A stretch of DNA of 64,000 nt from Podospora bellae-mahoneyi (Eukaryota > Ascomycota > Sordariomycetes > Sordariales > Podosporaceae): assembly GCF_035222275.1 (NCBI RefSeq), contig NW_026946359.1, positions 4,960,001 to 5,024,000 on the forward strand, written 5' to 3'. This document shows, piece by piece, positions 1 to 10,000 of the stretch; the first letter of the stretch is position 1; each line of letters begins with the position of its first letter. The translations under genes and the position numbers were made by a program. The notes under the pieces were generated by a model. It saw only the letters and a program-made list of their open reading frames with translations, was not told where the DNA came from and ran no database searches.

Positions 1-1522
1 CGAGATGAATTGATGGATGGATAGATGAAAAAGGAAGGAGAAAAAACTGGTTTGTTTTTTTCTTCTTTAAGGAAACACGAAGCATGCATGGCATGAATTC
101 ACATTGGGCAATGTTCATCTACGCACCTACTCACGACCATGTACACAACCACGCATACCACACCACACCAAACCGTCTCTCTTTTGACACAACGGGGGGG
201 GCGTGTAACACCTTTATTTTTGGCTTTAGAAGTGTTGGGGTGGAAGGAGGGAGGGCAGGGCCAAGGATTATTCGGGTTGATATTTTTTATTATCTTTTTT
301 GGCTTTTTTCTGTTTCCCCATTCTCTCTAATCTCCTTTCTCCTTTCGATGGAAGGGGTTCGGCTATACATTACACGCCCACCTTTTCTACAATGGGGAAA
401 CCTTTTTTCTTTTCTTGTCATCTTGACCTCATTTGCTGTTGTTGTTGCTGCTGGTGCTGCTGTAGTTGTGGCTTGAATGTTATTTTTTTGTTTTGGCATA
501 ACGTTTGTTGCTTGCTGCTTATTGTTGTTGAGAGGGTTTTGATATGGGGAGAGCGAGTTATGGCATGCACACACAGAGATTTATGTATGGCACGGCGCGC
601 GCGCGCAATTAAAATAATACATGCTGTCTTTTTTTTTATTGTTGTTCAGTTGCTACTCCTGATAGTCTGCAAGGCGATGTGAAGGATCAGAAAGTGGAAA
701 GAGAGCAATAGCTGTATGAGGAGAAAAACTGCAAGAGGAATTTTGAACTAAGAGTTGGTTTTGCTAGCTGGGTTAGTGTGTGTTTGAATATATGGAAGGG
801 GAGAGGGATTGGGGAAGGGTGGGGGGGTTATGAGGGGTGAATCGGGTGAGGTGCTGAGGAGGATGAGAGGTAGAAATGGAAGGAAAAAAAGGTGAGGGGG
901 AGGGATGTCGGGGTGTTCTATAGACTTTTCTATCATCGTTGTTGGTCTCGGGAAAAAGCGTTGGCTTGCGTGTTGGCTGCATATAGAGAGTAGTTTGTAA
1001 TTGGACGGTGAGATAGGTGTTGGTTTGAAGACCTGAATGATGATTATTATATCTTGATGTTTCTCACCTTTACATTTTTGAGGCAAAAAGACTTGCTTTA
1101 CGTCGACTGGTGAGATCAGCATAGCTGTGACATGTTGGTCTGTCATGAGAGTTCGATGGATGAGCACCTGAAGTGTCTTGTGAGAGACTCATCCATAAAC
1201 TGAACAAGGTTACCTTTTAGGCAAGAGTACTCTTCTTCAATCACATGTGAGTATGAAGGTGGGTGTCAGTCTAGAAGAAGCACAGCTGGTGCTCGGGTAT
1301 GGTAGGCACTCAGCAAAGATAACTCGTAAACTGACAGATGTGCTCTTTGGCCGCACTCTTGACATATCGTCTACCAAAGCTGCCGCAAAAGCTAGTCACG
1401 CAAGTCTATTCATAAGCCCGTACCCATTCATTGCTAACCTCACAAGAACACCGATCCCCAACCTACGCTACCAATCCCATCCTCCCAAACCCCCTCCCCA
1501 TCCCACCACCCCCTGGGCTTGA
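1..1522. other. intergenic, low complexity, no gene seen
   Basis: No reading frame here has a recognisable family, intron structure or coding-like composition. The stretch holds T-runs, GTT/GCT trinucleotide-rich sequence near 430-475, a short GC alternation near 595-604, and G-rich/GA-rich tracts at 790-910. It ends at the 3' side of the Mpv17-family gene, so its right part probably contains that gene's 3' UTR. Confidence 0.6.
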
Positions 1523-2268
1523 TCAATTCCCAGCAAACAAATTAACATAAACCCCCCATCCAACCCCTGCCAACCCCCCAACCAAATTCCTCATCTCCAC
1601 GCTCTTCAAAAACGTAAAGTTCACCAAACTGATCACCGGCCAAAACTTCCACCCCGCCTTGACAATCCCCCAAAACTCCCCCCTTGTCCTCTCCCACACA
1701 ACCCCCCAGTTCACATCTTGAGCCCTCACCACGCCCTTTTCCCCAAACAGAAACCCCAGGCTCGTCTGTGCCTCTAGTTCGTGATGTGCCATGCCCATTT
1801 GAATCCCGTTCATAAACATCGAGTACAAAAACGTGTTCACCGCCGCGCCGACTGTCTGATCCAGCAAGGTCTTAATAGCGGTGTTCCGCCTGTTCAGCTT
1901 TGGCTCGACAAGTTTCCCTTCCTTCTCCTCGGCGTCGAGTTCTGCTTCTGAACCCTTTGACGCGGAGGCGATGGCTTCCGGGGTGGGGGAAGGGTGGTAA
2001 GAAGGGAAGGTGGACTCGAGGTATTCCTGCCAGAGGATGTTGGGGGGGGTGTTGACCAGGCCGAAGAGGACGTATTGGAAGAGGGAGAGGAGGTTGATTG
2101 TGATTGGTTTCTGTGGTGGGGGGTGTTAGTGATATGAATGAGCGGTAATAGGGGAGGGGAATGAGGTACGTTATCTCTCTGAGCGACAATGACCTGGGCT
2201 ATGATGTTGGATAGGGAGCCGATCACGGCGGCTTGTATGAGCGCGAATTGCATAGGTGAGAGCGCCAT
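1523..2268 (-). CDS. Mpv17/PMP22-family membrane protein
   Basis: Two exons on the minus strand, 2268-2170 and 2110-1523, with a 59-nt intron (2169-2111, GTACCT donor, CACAG acceptor), give 228 residues. The N-terminus reads MALSPMQF followed by a hydrophobic helix with the family's 'GD/GSLSNIIAQ' style sequence. The C-terminal part has the hallmark order of the family: W-K-F-WPVISLVNF, then a charged turn with ...EMRNLV, then a closing helix with W-G-VYVNL. Mpv17/PMP22 proteins are four-helix proteins of the peroxisomal or inner mitochondrial membrane, thought to act as small channels; which membrane this copy uses cannot be read from the sequence. An acidic insert (SEAELDAEEKEG) sits between helices. 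I chose the ATG at 2268 because it starts at the conserved family N-terminus; an upstream in-frame ATG at 2361 would add 31 residues. Confidence 0.85.
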
Positions 2269-2968
2269 GGTGGCCAGTGGTAATGCCAGCTCTACCGGCG
2301 GGCTGGGAAAGTAACAACGACTTTTGAATTCCAGTGAAATCAATCGTGACACAGACAACACGAAAATGAGACCGAAAAGAAAAAAAGAGGAAACGAGATT
2401 CTTATGAAGACCAGCCCGCCGTTTGTCTTGTTTAAGTCCTGACGTTGAGAGAGCCCAAGAGGCACCAATCGCCCCACTTCCCAGCCATGTGGTTGTGCAG
2501 CGCGATCGGTGTCAACTCCCCTACCACACATGCCCTTGAGGCGTGGCCTGAAAGGACCGCGGGCAAAAGAGCCTAGTCCCGCGGACAAAAGAGCCCAGTC
2601 CCGCGCCCGGAATCTCGCACACAGCAGATGTGTGCAAATAACGCACCTTGCCGGTTTCTCTGCCCCTGACGGAATCAAACTAGAACCTATCCGCGGGCAA
2701 GCAAAGACCAAATTAATGTTTATATGGTTACCAGCTCCGTGTGACTACAAGTTCCGGGTAATGGCTGTCTAGATAAACCTCCCCGACTGGGCAGACGTTG
2801 CATCTCTCGGCTGAGGCCATAACACATTACTTCTCATTTCGTTCCTATATATATGGTTGAATGTTATACAATACGCTTCGTTCCGTCCAAACCAACCGGA
2901 TCACCAGTATGCCCCATTGATGCGCCTATAAAGCTGCGCCGCCATCTAGATGATAAGTTAAACAGGTC
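2269..2968. other. intergenic between Mpv17-family gene and YIF1
   Basis: This is the 5' side of the Mpv17-family gene and the 3' side of YIF1. No coding region was seen. It contains an imperfect 22-bp tandem duplication at 2561-2604, listed separately. Confidence 0.5.
2561..2604. repeat. 22-bp direct tandem duplication
   Basis: Two adjacent 22-nt units (2561-2582 and 2583-2604) share the core CAAAAGAGCC/C-AGTCCCGC and differ at two positions. They lie about 300 bp upstream of the Mpv17-family start codon, so they could be a promoter element or plain replication slippage. Only two copies are present. Confidence 0.75.
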
Positions 2969-4081
2969 TTATGGCCTGCAGAGAATCCACATGAGGAGAG
3001 CCTGCACAGGATACGAATACGCAAACAAAAACTGGGTTCGCTGGCTTCTCTTCGCCCGCGAGTCGAGGGGGTGCATAGTCTGCATGGGGCCTTGGTTGGT
3101 GTTGTTGTTTTCTGGCAGAAGGACGTACTTGAGAGAGCGCATCTAATACACATGGTTAGCTGGCGTCGTTTGGATCAACAGAAGAGCTGGGCAATCGGAA
3201 CGTACCAGGAACAACGAGTTAGCCAAGCATGTGTAGACAAACAAAGTCCAGCCCACCCAGCCGCCGGTACCCTTGCCCCCATTGAAGATCTCTGACACCG
3301 CAATCGTCACAATAACTCCCACGAACTTGTAGCCGCTGTAGGCCATAAGATCCAGCAGCTGCGACTGGTTGGAGATATTCAGGAGATAGCACCCTATTCT
3401 AAGGGCCAAAATTTCCAGAATCATCATCACGATCGCGATCGTAGCGACGCTGCCGAACAGCTGGGGTTCGAACTCGCCTCGGAAGCCGGCAAAAAGAGTT
3501 CGTAGAAAGACGTATGTGACGATTGACATGACCGGGATGTACATATCGGGACTGTTGATGTCGTCTCGAGGGGGGAGGTAGAACCATGCTTCCTGGCCGC
3601 CGCCAGTGCCAACCTCGGATGCCTGGCGACGCGTCCATGGCTTGTGTCGCCATGGAAAGAGGACCAAAAAGAGCTTGTTGATAACGTACGAGTTCGTCAC
3701 GTTGAAATAGTGCTTCAGTGCCGAGACGTTGACCAAGCGATTGACCTGTCCAGATCACTGTTAGTCTAATGTTTACTCCTAATTAAGCAAAGGTCATCCA
3801 ACATTTTTCTCTAGATAGTCCTGGCCCTGCCGGAATGCTGTCTGGCCAAACTGCGTAGCTATTTGCGCAGTTGGGTCATTCATGAAGTTGCCATATTGCG
3901 CAAACATGTTACCGCCCGGCGGCGCTTGTTGCTGCTGCTGCGGATAAGGACTCCCATCGTACCCGTGGCCTTGGGGCTGCGATGTTAGCGGAGGAGGTGA
4001 TCGAAGTTGGGGGACGGTCGAGACGTGTTGCGGGACTGGGTGGTGTAGCGGAGGCGATTGCCCATACGTCGGTCGCTGCAT
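2969..4081 (-). CDS. YIF1: YIF1-family ER-Golgi transport protein
   Basis: Three minus-strand exons, 4081-3803, 3745-3206 and 3142-2969, all phase 0, encode 330 residues. Yif1 pairs with Yip1 in COPII vesicles and binds Rab GTPases of the early secretory pathway. The N-terminal ~70 residues are Pro/Gln-rich and disordered. Then follow NMFAQYGNFMNDPTAQIATQFG and the conserved block FNVTNSYVINKL..LFPWRHKPW typical of the family, then an intervening Pro-Arg-Asp segment and about five hydrophobic helices. The C-terminus is short and ends WILCRP. Intron 1 (3802-3746, 57 nt) has a weak GTTGGA donor but a perfect ACTAAC branch site and CAG acceptor. Splicing there restores the family sequence KNVNRLVNVSALKHY. 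Intron 2 is 3205-3143. The start is the first ATG, next to the divergent SRP101 promoter. Confidence 0.93.
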
Positions 4082-4551
4082 TCTGGCGGTTGTAACGAAA
4101 GGAGCTTAGATATAGAGCGGTTAATTATCGATGTCTTCAAGTCGAGAATATTATGAATTCAGCGCCTGAAATGGGATGTGCTCGGTGTGGTGTCACTGCG
4201 TGGATAGTCGTCGTCGGTTGGCTTCGGAGGCCGCGAGTCGGTCTGTTTTTGGACATGTGTTTTAAACAATTTCTCGATGCTGTCATCTCCCCTGAGCCAC
4301 AAGCTTGTCGCGCCAGCGGGCGCCGGCTAATCCCCGGTCAGCGACACAGAGGCCCATTGCGCCAATGATAGGTCCCCCTGTTATCGATAATAGCGGGGAC
4401 CTGGGACCATGATGGCAACTGACAGCGTTACAGTCCCCGTCAACGGGACGGGAGCTTTCTCATTGCGACAGCGCTCCCAGAACATAGCATCCTATTCCAG
4501 CGTGCAGTCTACATTTTTAACCAGCAGCACCACCAAGGACGACATCTCGCC
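4082..4551. promoter_or_regulatory. divergent promoter YIF1 / SRP101
   Basis: The 470 bp between two start codons pointing away from each other must hold the promoters of both genes. It contains a 31-bp inverted repeat centred on ATCGAT (4371-4401), a second TTATCGAT-like site near 4125-4134, and a CCAAT core at 4362-4366. Assignment of any site to either gene is inference. Confidence 0.6.
4371..4401. repeat. 31-bp near-perfect inverted repeat
   Basis: The arms begin GGTCCCC and end GGGGACC and meet at the perfect 10-bp palindrome TTATCGATAA. The only departure from symmetry is a one-base length difference and a mismatch beside the arms (CTG against TAGC). It lies 151-181 bp from the SRP101 start and 290-320 bp from the YIF1 start. 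This is the form expected of a site for a dimeric DNA-binding protein, but no factor is identified. Confidence 0.8.
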
Positions 4552-6677
4552 ATGCTGGACACTTTCGAAATTCTGACCACGTCCGGAGTGGTCCTCTGGT
4601 CAAGGACTTACGCCGCTGTCAGCCCATCCGTGGTCGACAACTTCATCAATGACATCTTTATCGAGGAGAAGAGTTCAGTTGCCGGCGCAAAGAACGGCGC
4701 TTCTGCCGCTGAGAACCCTCCGTACAAACATGACCAACACACTTTGCGCTGGACCTTCGAAAAGGAATTGGGCATCATTTTCGTGGTCGGTAGTACCTTA
4801 CGGGCAATCTTTTCTACCCCTGAATTCAGCTGACCCTTTTGCTTGCTAGGCCGTGTACCGTTCTCTGCTCCACATCTCCTGGATCGATAAACTGGTCGAC
4901 AACATCAGGGCTATCTTCGTTGGCCTCTACCGTGACGAGCTGACCAAGCCGAATACCACCATCGTCGAGTGCTTCACCTTTGACCAGTATTTTGACCAAC
5001 AACTTCGAGAGCTTGAACAGGTCGGTGGCAAATCGGACACGCGTGCACTGAAAAGTGAAGTGTTATCCGAAGATACGGGCGATGAGCCTCCCTCCCCACC
5101 AAACAACCGCGGCCAACAAGCCCTCCGCGGGGTATCACCAGGCTCGAGTCCAAATGTTTCGCGCCCAGGTACCCCTAGTGCAAGCCATCTGCTGGTCGCC
5201 AAGGCTGGACCGGGGGCGAAATTGTCCAGAAGAGCGAGAAAAATGCAGAATACCACCTCAGCTCCAGCATCGTCTGGTGACGAAGGCCCGGCCAGGAAGG
5301 CCAAGGCCAAGCCAGTGAAGCGCGGGAGGAAATGGGATGCCGATGGGCTTGCTGATGAAGACGATGGTGTTCAGCTTGACTACTCGGTTCCCACCCTTAC
5401 CAGTGATAGTGAAGCTGAGCTCGGTGCGAGACCAGGGGCCGTAGAAGAGGTGGACGCGTCGACATGGGGTTCCCAGACCAAGGGGAAGTTTGTCCTGAGA
5501 GACTTGGGCGATGAAGTCAACTCGATTCTGGCTGATGCCGATACGAAGAAGAATGTTGCTACCAAGACCGACGCGCCTAGTGGTCTCGTAGGCACTGGTC
5601 TCAGTGCTATCGGAGGCTTGTTCAGGAACGTGGTGGGCGGAAAGGTTTTGACAAAGCAAGACCTGGATAAAGCGATGAAGGGAATGGAGGAGCATTTGCT
5701 CAAAAAGAACGTTGCGCGCGAGGCGGCGATACGTCTTTGCGAGGGTGTTGAGAAAGAACTGGTGGGGGTGAAAACTGGCAGCTTTGAAAGTGCGTTGTGC
5801 CAATCCTTCAACCCCATTATGTCAGACCATGCTAACCTCGGTACAGGTATCAACGCAAGGATACAGAAAGCTATGGAGGCTTCCCTGACGAAAATGCTTA
5901 CACCAACATCATCACTCGATCTCTTGAGAGAAATCGACGCGATTACCTCGCCTTCTGCGACATCGCTCCGCAAGGCCCGGCCATACGTCATGTCTATCGT
6001 CGGTGTCAACGGCGTAGGCAAGTCGACAAATCTCTCCAAAATCTGCTTCTTTTTGTTGCAGAACAAGTATAAGGTTCTCATTGCTGCCGGTGACACGTTC
6101 CGTTCCGGTGCCGTTGAACAGCTCGCTGTCCACGTGCGCAACCTGAAAGAATTGACTGCCCGTGAAGGTGGCCAAGTTGAGCTGTACCAGAAGGGCTATG
6201 GCAAGGATGCCGCTACTGTGGCCAAGGATGCCGTCGCGTATGCGGCACAAGAGGGATTCAACGTGGTTCTCATCGATACCGCGGGACGTAGACACAACGA
6301 CCAAAGATTGATGAGCTCCCTAGAGAAGTTTGCCAAGTTTGCGCAACCAGACAAGATTTTGATGGTTGGCGAGGTACGTTTCCTTTTCTAGATGTTATTG
6401 ATCTTATCACAGATGCTGACTCGGTCTATAGGCACTTGTCGGCACAGACTCCGTTGCTCAGGCCCGGAACTTCAATACGGCTTTCGGATCTGGTCGTTCC
6501 TTGGACGGGTTCATCATCTCGAAATGCGACACCGTCGGAGACATGGTCGGGACTTTGGTCAGCATCGTACATGCCACCAATGTTCCGGTTCTGTTCGTCG
6601 GCGTTGGCCAACACTACTCTGATTTGAGGAACTTCTCAGTCAAGTGGGCTGTTGAGAAGTTGCTGAGTAGTGCATGA
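4552..6677 (+). CDS. SRP101: signal recognition particle receptor alpha subunit
   Basis: Four exons, 4552-4785, 4850-5789, 5847-6373 and 6432-6677, encode 648 residues. The protein docks SRP-ribosome complexes at the ER membrane and is a GTPase that pairs with SRP54. Residues 1-~150 form the SRX/longin-like domain that binds SRP receptor beta. A long charged, disordered linker rich in K/R and D/E follows. The NG GTPase domain occupies the C-terminal ~300 residues: G1 GVNGVGKST near 443-452, G3 DTAGR near 532, and the guanine-specificity motif as SKCD (TKCD in many homologues) near 597, then GVGQHYSDL near the end. The intron at 5790-5846 is 57 nt, in frame and free of stops, but has GTGCGT, GCTAAC and CAG signals, and its removal gives the family-like SFESINARIQKAM. 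The first intron uses a GTCGGT donor, chosen because it alone keeps the frame. Confidence 0.95.
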
Positions 6678-7039
6678 TTCCAGGTTACCAACAGCCTTGA
6701 AGACGTAGTTTAGTTGGATTATCGATACATAGACATTAATTGCTGTAATACTTGACCTTTGATATCTGTGAAAACATGGAAACTGATGCTGATTTTGGGG
6801 TAAAAGAAGTCGAAAGCAAATTCTCATTAGGGTTAGGGGTTTCAAGGAGTTGTTGCTACTTGCTCTCTCCAGTGAAAGTCAATTAAAGAGCTGTCACGTG
6901 TCCACGCGGCGCCACGCCTTTTGACCCCCGCGACGACCGCGTTCACTTTCAACTAAGCTTCCTGAACACCAAAACACCACGGTCCCGCCTCAAGTCACTC
7001 GCTTTCGGTCTGATCACGACCACGCCATGCTGAGGCAAT
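6678..7039. other. SRP101 3' end and ATR-kinase promoter
   Basis: No gene was seen in these 362 bp. A palindromic CACGTG E-box lies at 6895-6900, 140 bp before the kinase start codon, followed by a GC-rich stretch. CACGTG is the site of bHLH factors such as Cbf1 or Pho4 types; a role here is only possible. Confidence 0.5.
6895..6900. promoter_or_regulatory. CACGTG E-box palindrome
   Basis: A perfect CACGTG lies 140 bp upstream of the ATR-kinase start codon and 218 bp after the SRP101 stop. The motif match is exact, but a six-base site can occur by chance and no binding evidence exists here. Confidence 0.4.
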
Positions 7040-10000
7040 ATGACACCCGACTCGCGCGGCAGGACTGCCCGGCCCACACAGCATGGATTTAGCAACAATA
7101 CGCTCCCCCATGGAGCGCCCCCTCCATCGACCCTCGCTGCCCAGATCGTAGAGAACATCTCGTCGACATCGCGAAAGTCGCACTTGAGCGACGCTTCGAC
7201 CGAAGAACTGAAGCATCTTCAGAGTCTCGTGGAAAATTACAACGGCAAATCCGAAGACATCAAGACACCAGCAGAGCAAGTCGAGTACAATCATCTACTG
7301 GTGTACATGATCGGATCTGTCTCTCTCAAAGTCCTTTACTGGGACGACCCATTTTCAACCCAAGAGAAACTACACGAAGGCGCCATTGCAGCTTTCGGCT
7401 TCCTAAGAACCACTTTAATGGAGACGCCTTCCGTCTTGAAGTGCGCCACCGACGGGACGAAATACCTAAATATGGGCGAGGAGCCTCTGTGGCTATGGAT
7501 ATTTCCACGACTGCTCAAGATACTGGCACATAGGAGGGCGCGGGCTATCACTGGTCAAGTTGAAGCACTCTTCGATTACATCCTGGAGCTTGTAGAGGAT
7601 AATGTGGGAATTTGGGACCTCGGTTTGCCGCTTATGCAGTACTTCCGTGCAACCCTTGACAGTAAGCCTACCTCTGATGTTCTTGGATATGGGAGAACAA
7701 GCCCACTAACCTTCCACTAGGTATTCTTGACATTTTTGACCCTAATTCCTCGACGACCAGAACTTCTCCTCTCCAAATCGAGCTGCCCCCAAGCGCATTT
7801 TTGAAATCAGTCTCTGAAACCCCGATCTTGAATTGCACATTCCCTCTCCAGGGTGAAGAAAATGCTATCCACTTTGCTACCAGCCTTCTTTCAATCATCC
7901 AACGCGCCATCATTCCCGGGCCTGAGGCCAATATCTCTGTTCTTTACGGCAATCATACCATCTGGGTCTTGGATCTTTTCCAGCCGCTCAGTCTCCTCGT
8001 GGCAACTTTGCCAGTCCCCTCGGAGACTAGGGTTTCGAAAATTGTTCAGATGTCTCTCGAGGTGGCAGAGGCATACAACGAACTTGGCGCCACGGATGCA
8101 ATCTTCAAGCACAAGGCTAATGCCACTCTTGCTTTAGTATGCAACAACGTGATCAAAAATCCCCAACAACTACTCACCCAAGACGATGAAGGAGTAGATG
8201 CAAGGCGCGTGATGTGTCTTGCTTTTGTTCATCTAGCGAAAGCTGCCATTGCTCATGCACCAACATCAAGTCTTATCTCTTGTGGTCTTTTTGGGATTTC
8301 AAAAGTACTGACGATGGAGAATGCTGTCATTGGAGCTGATACGGATTTCTCAGTGAGTAAAACAATATGAGGTTGATGCTATAACTATGCTAACTCAAAC
8401 CCAGCGAGCTGTCGAGCTTTTGGCGCAAGCAACCGTAAACCCAGCTTTCAAGGGCTTTACTGCTGAACTTCAAGCGGGCAACTTTGTGGATGCAGCACTG
8501 AAGCAACAGGTAGAAAAGCTTTTGGCCAAGAACAATCTGCCACAAGCATCCTCACAACCTCCACCGAAACGTAGGAAAACAGACTCTTCATCAGTGGCGT
8601 CCGGAGTTCTGGGTGATATTCATGGGCAACTCTGCCAGCTACTCGAGACAGATCCGGAAATGGACCTCGGAGATATCTTGAACCATTTAGCGGACGCCTA
8701 CCCTCAGCTTAGCGAGGCCGATCAGTGCTGGCTTATTGAACTTATATCACGTCTGTTCTGCGCGGCAGATAATACATTGACAGTTCACAAGCACAGCACT
8801 TCCTCGACTCTCAAATTCCGGTGTTTGTATTGCTTTGGTACCAGCAATATGACGCCGGTCTCAGGTTATGATGCGGATATCAAGAACCTCGCACTAAGCT
8901 CTTTCAGTAAATTAATTCTGTTGCAAGAATTTGTCGAATCCAGGCGGCCTCGTATCTTTGCGATGATAGCTCTTCGACGAATAGCTAGGCACGTACCGAA
9001 TGGGGAGTTTTGGGACAATGGAAAGTCGGCTCCTGGGAAGTGGTGCCTACAATCTCTGAGCAGCTCGATCAGAGAGCTTCGTATTGCTGCTGGACGGGCG
9101 TTGCCCATTTTTCTTGCCAATTTCTCAGCCACCGAGGTGGATAACAGCGTTATCAAAAGAAACACGGCCCGTACTATCGGACTTCTCAAATCAATATCTG
9201 ACCAAAACGTCATCTCCTTGCAGGAAACTTGCATCATGGCATGGGGCCAAGTTGGGCGAGTGGTGGCGGACACGGAGTTGAACCTCGTCCTCGTCAAACT
9301 GGTCGAGTATCTCGGGCACCACAACATGATGGTATCAACCGTTGCGTTCAACGAGATTATGAACCTCGCGGAATCTCATGATGTGACGATTGCCAGCCTC
9401 TTCCGGCCTTTCTGGCCAAGTTTGGCGTTTTCAGTCGTCAAGGACCTCGTGTCAAGGCCACAGACCACACAGCTGGTTGCTGAACTTCTTCAGATAAGTG
9501 TTCATAACCTTTTGAAGATGTTGCAAAAGCATGCGTTGCCGTGGTTGGTTCTCGGCAAAAAACGCGAGGTCATTCAAAAGATTGCTGAAGCAAGGGGTGA
9601 GAAGGACTGCTGGCAGCCTTGTGTGGATGCTGAAAACCTACCGTCTATACTTGCACTTCTCCTTGTACAAGACGTGCCGAACGTGGAATCGTACGCGATG
9701 GAGCTGCTTCAACATACATCTGCGCATCTTAACAAGTCTCCCCTGGTGGATTTACTTCGAACGGGGCCCATGATGATTGCTTTAGAGTTGTTCAAATATG
9801 CCGCCGCTGCGAACGACGATCGAAAGCCTCAGGTAAGGATTCTTCAGGTTTTTGTTTTTTTCCTTTTCTTTTTTTTGGCTATCTTGAGAGCTTCATGACT
9901 GACAGTTACTAGGTACGAACAGCACTTGTCACAATGGCGAACCTGATCACCGGAACGCCAAAGGACAAAAAGATGAGCAAGACAGATGTTATCGGGCGCT

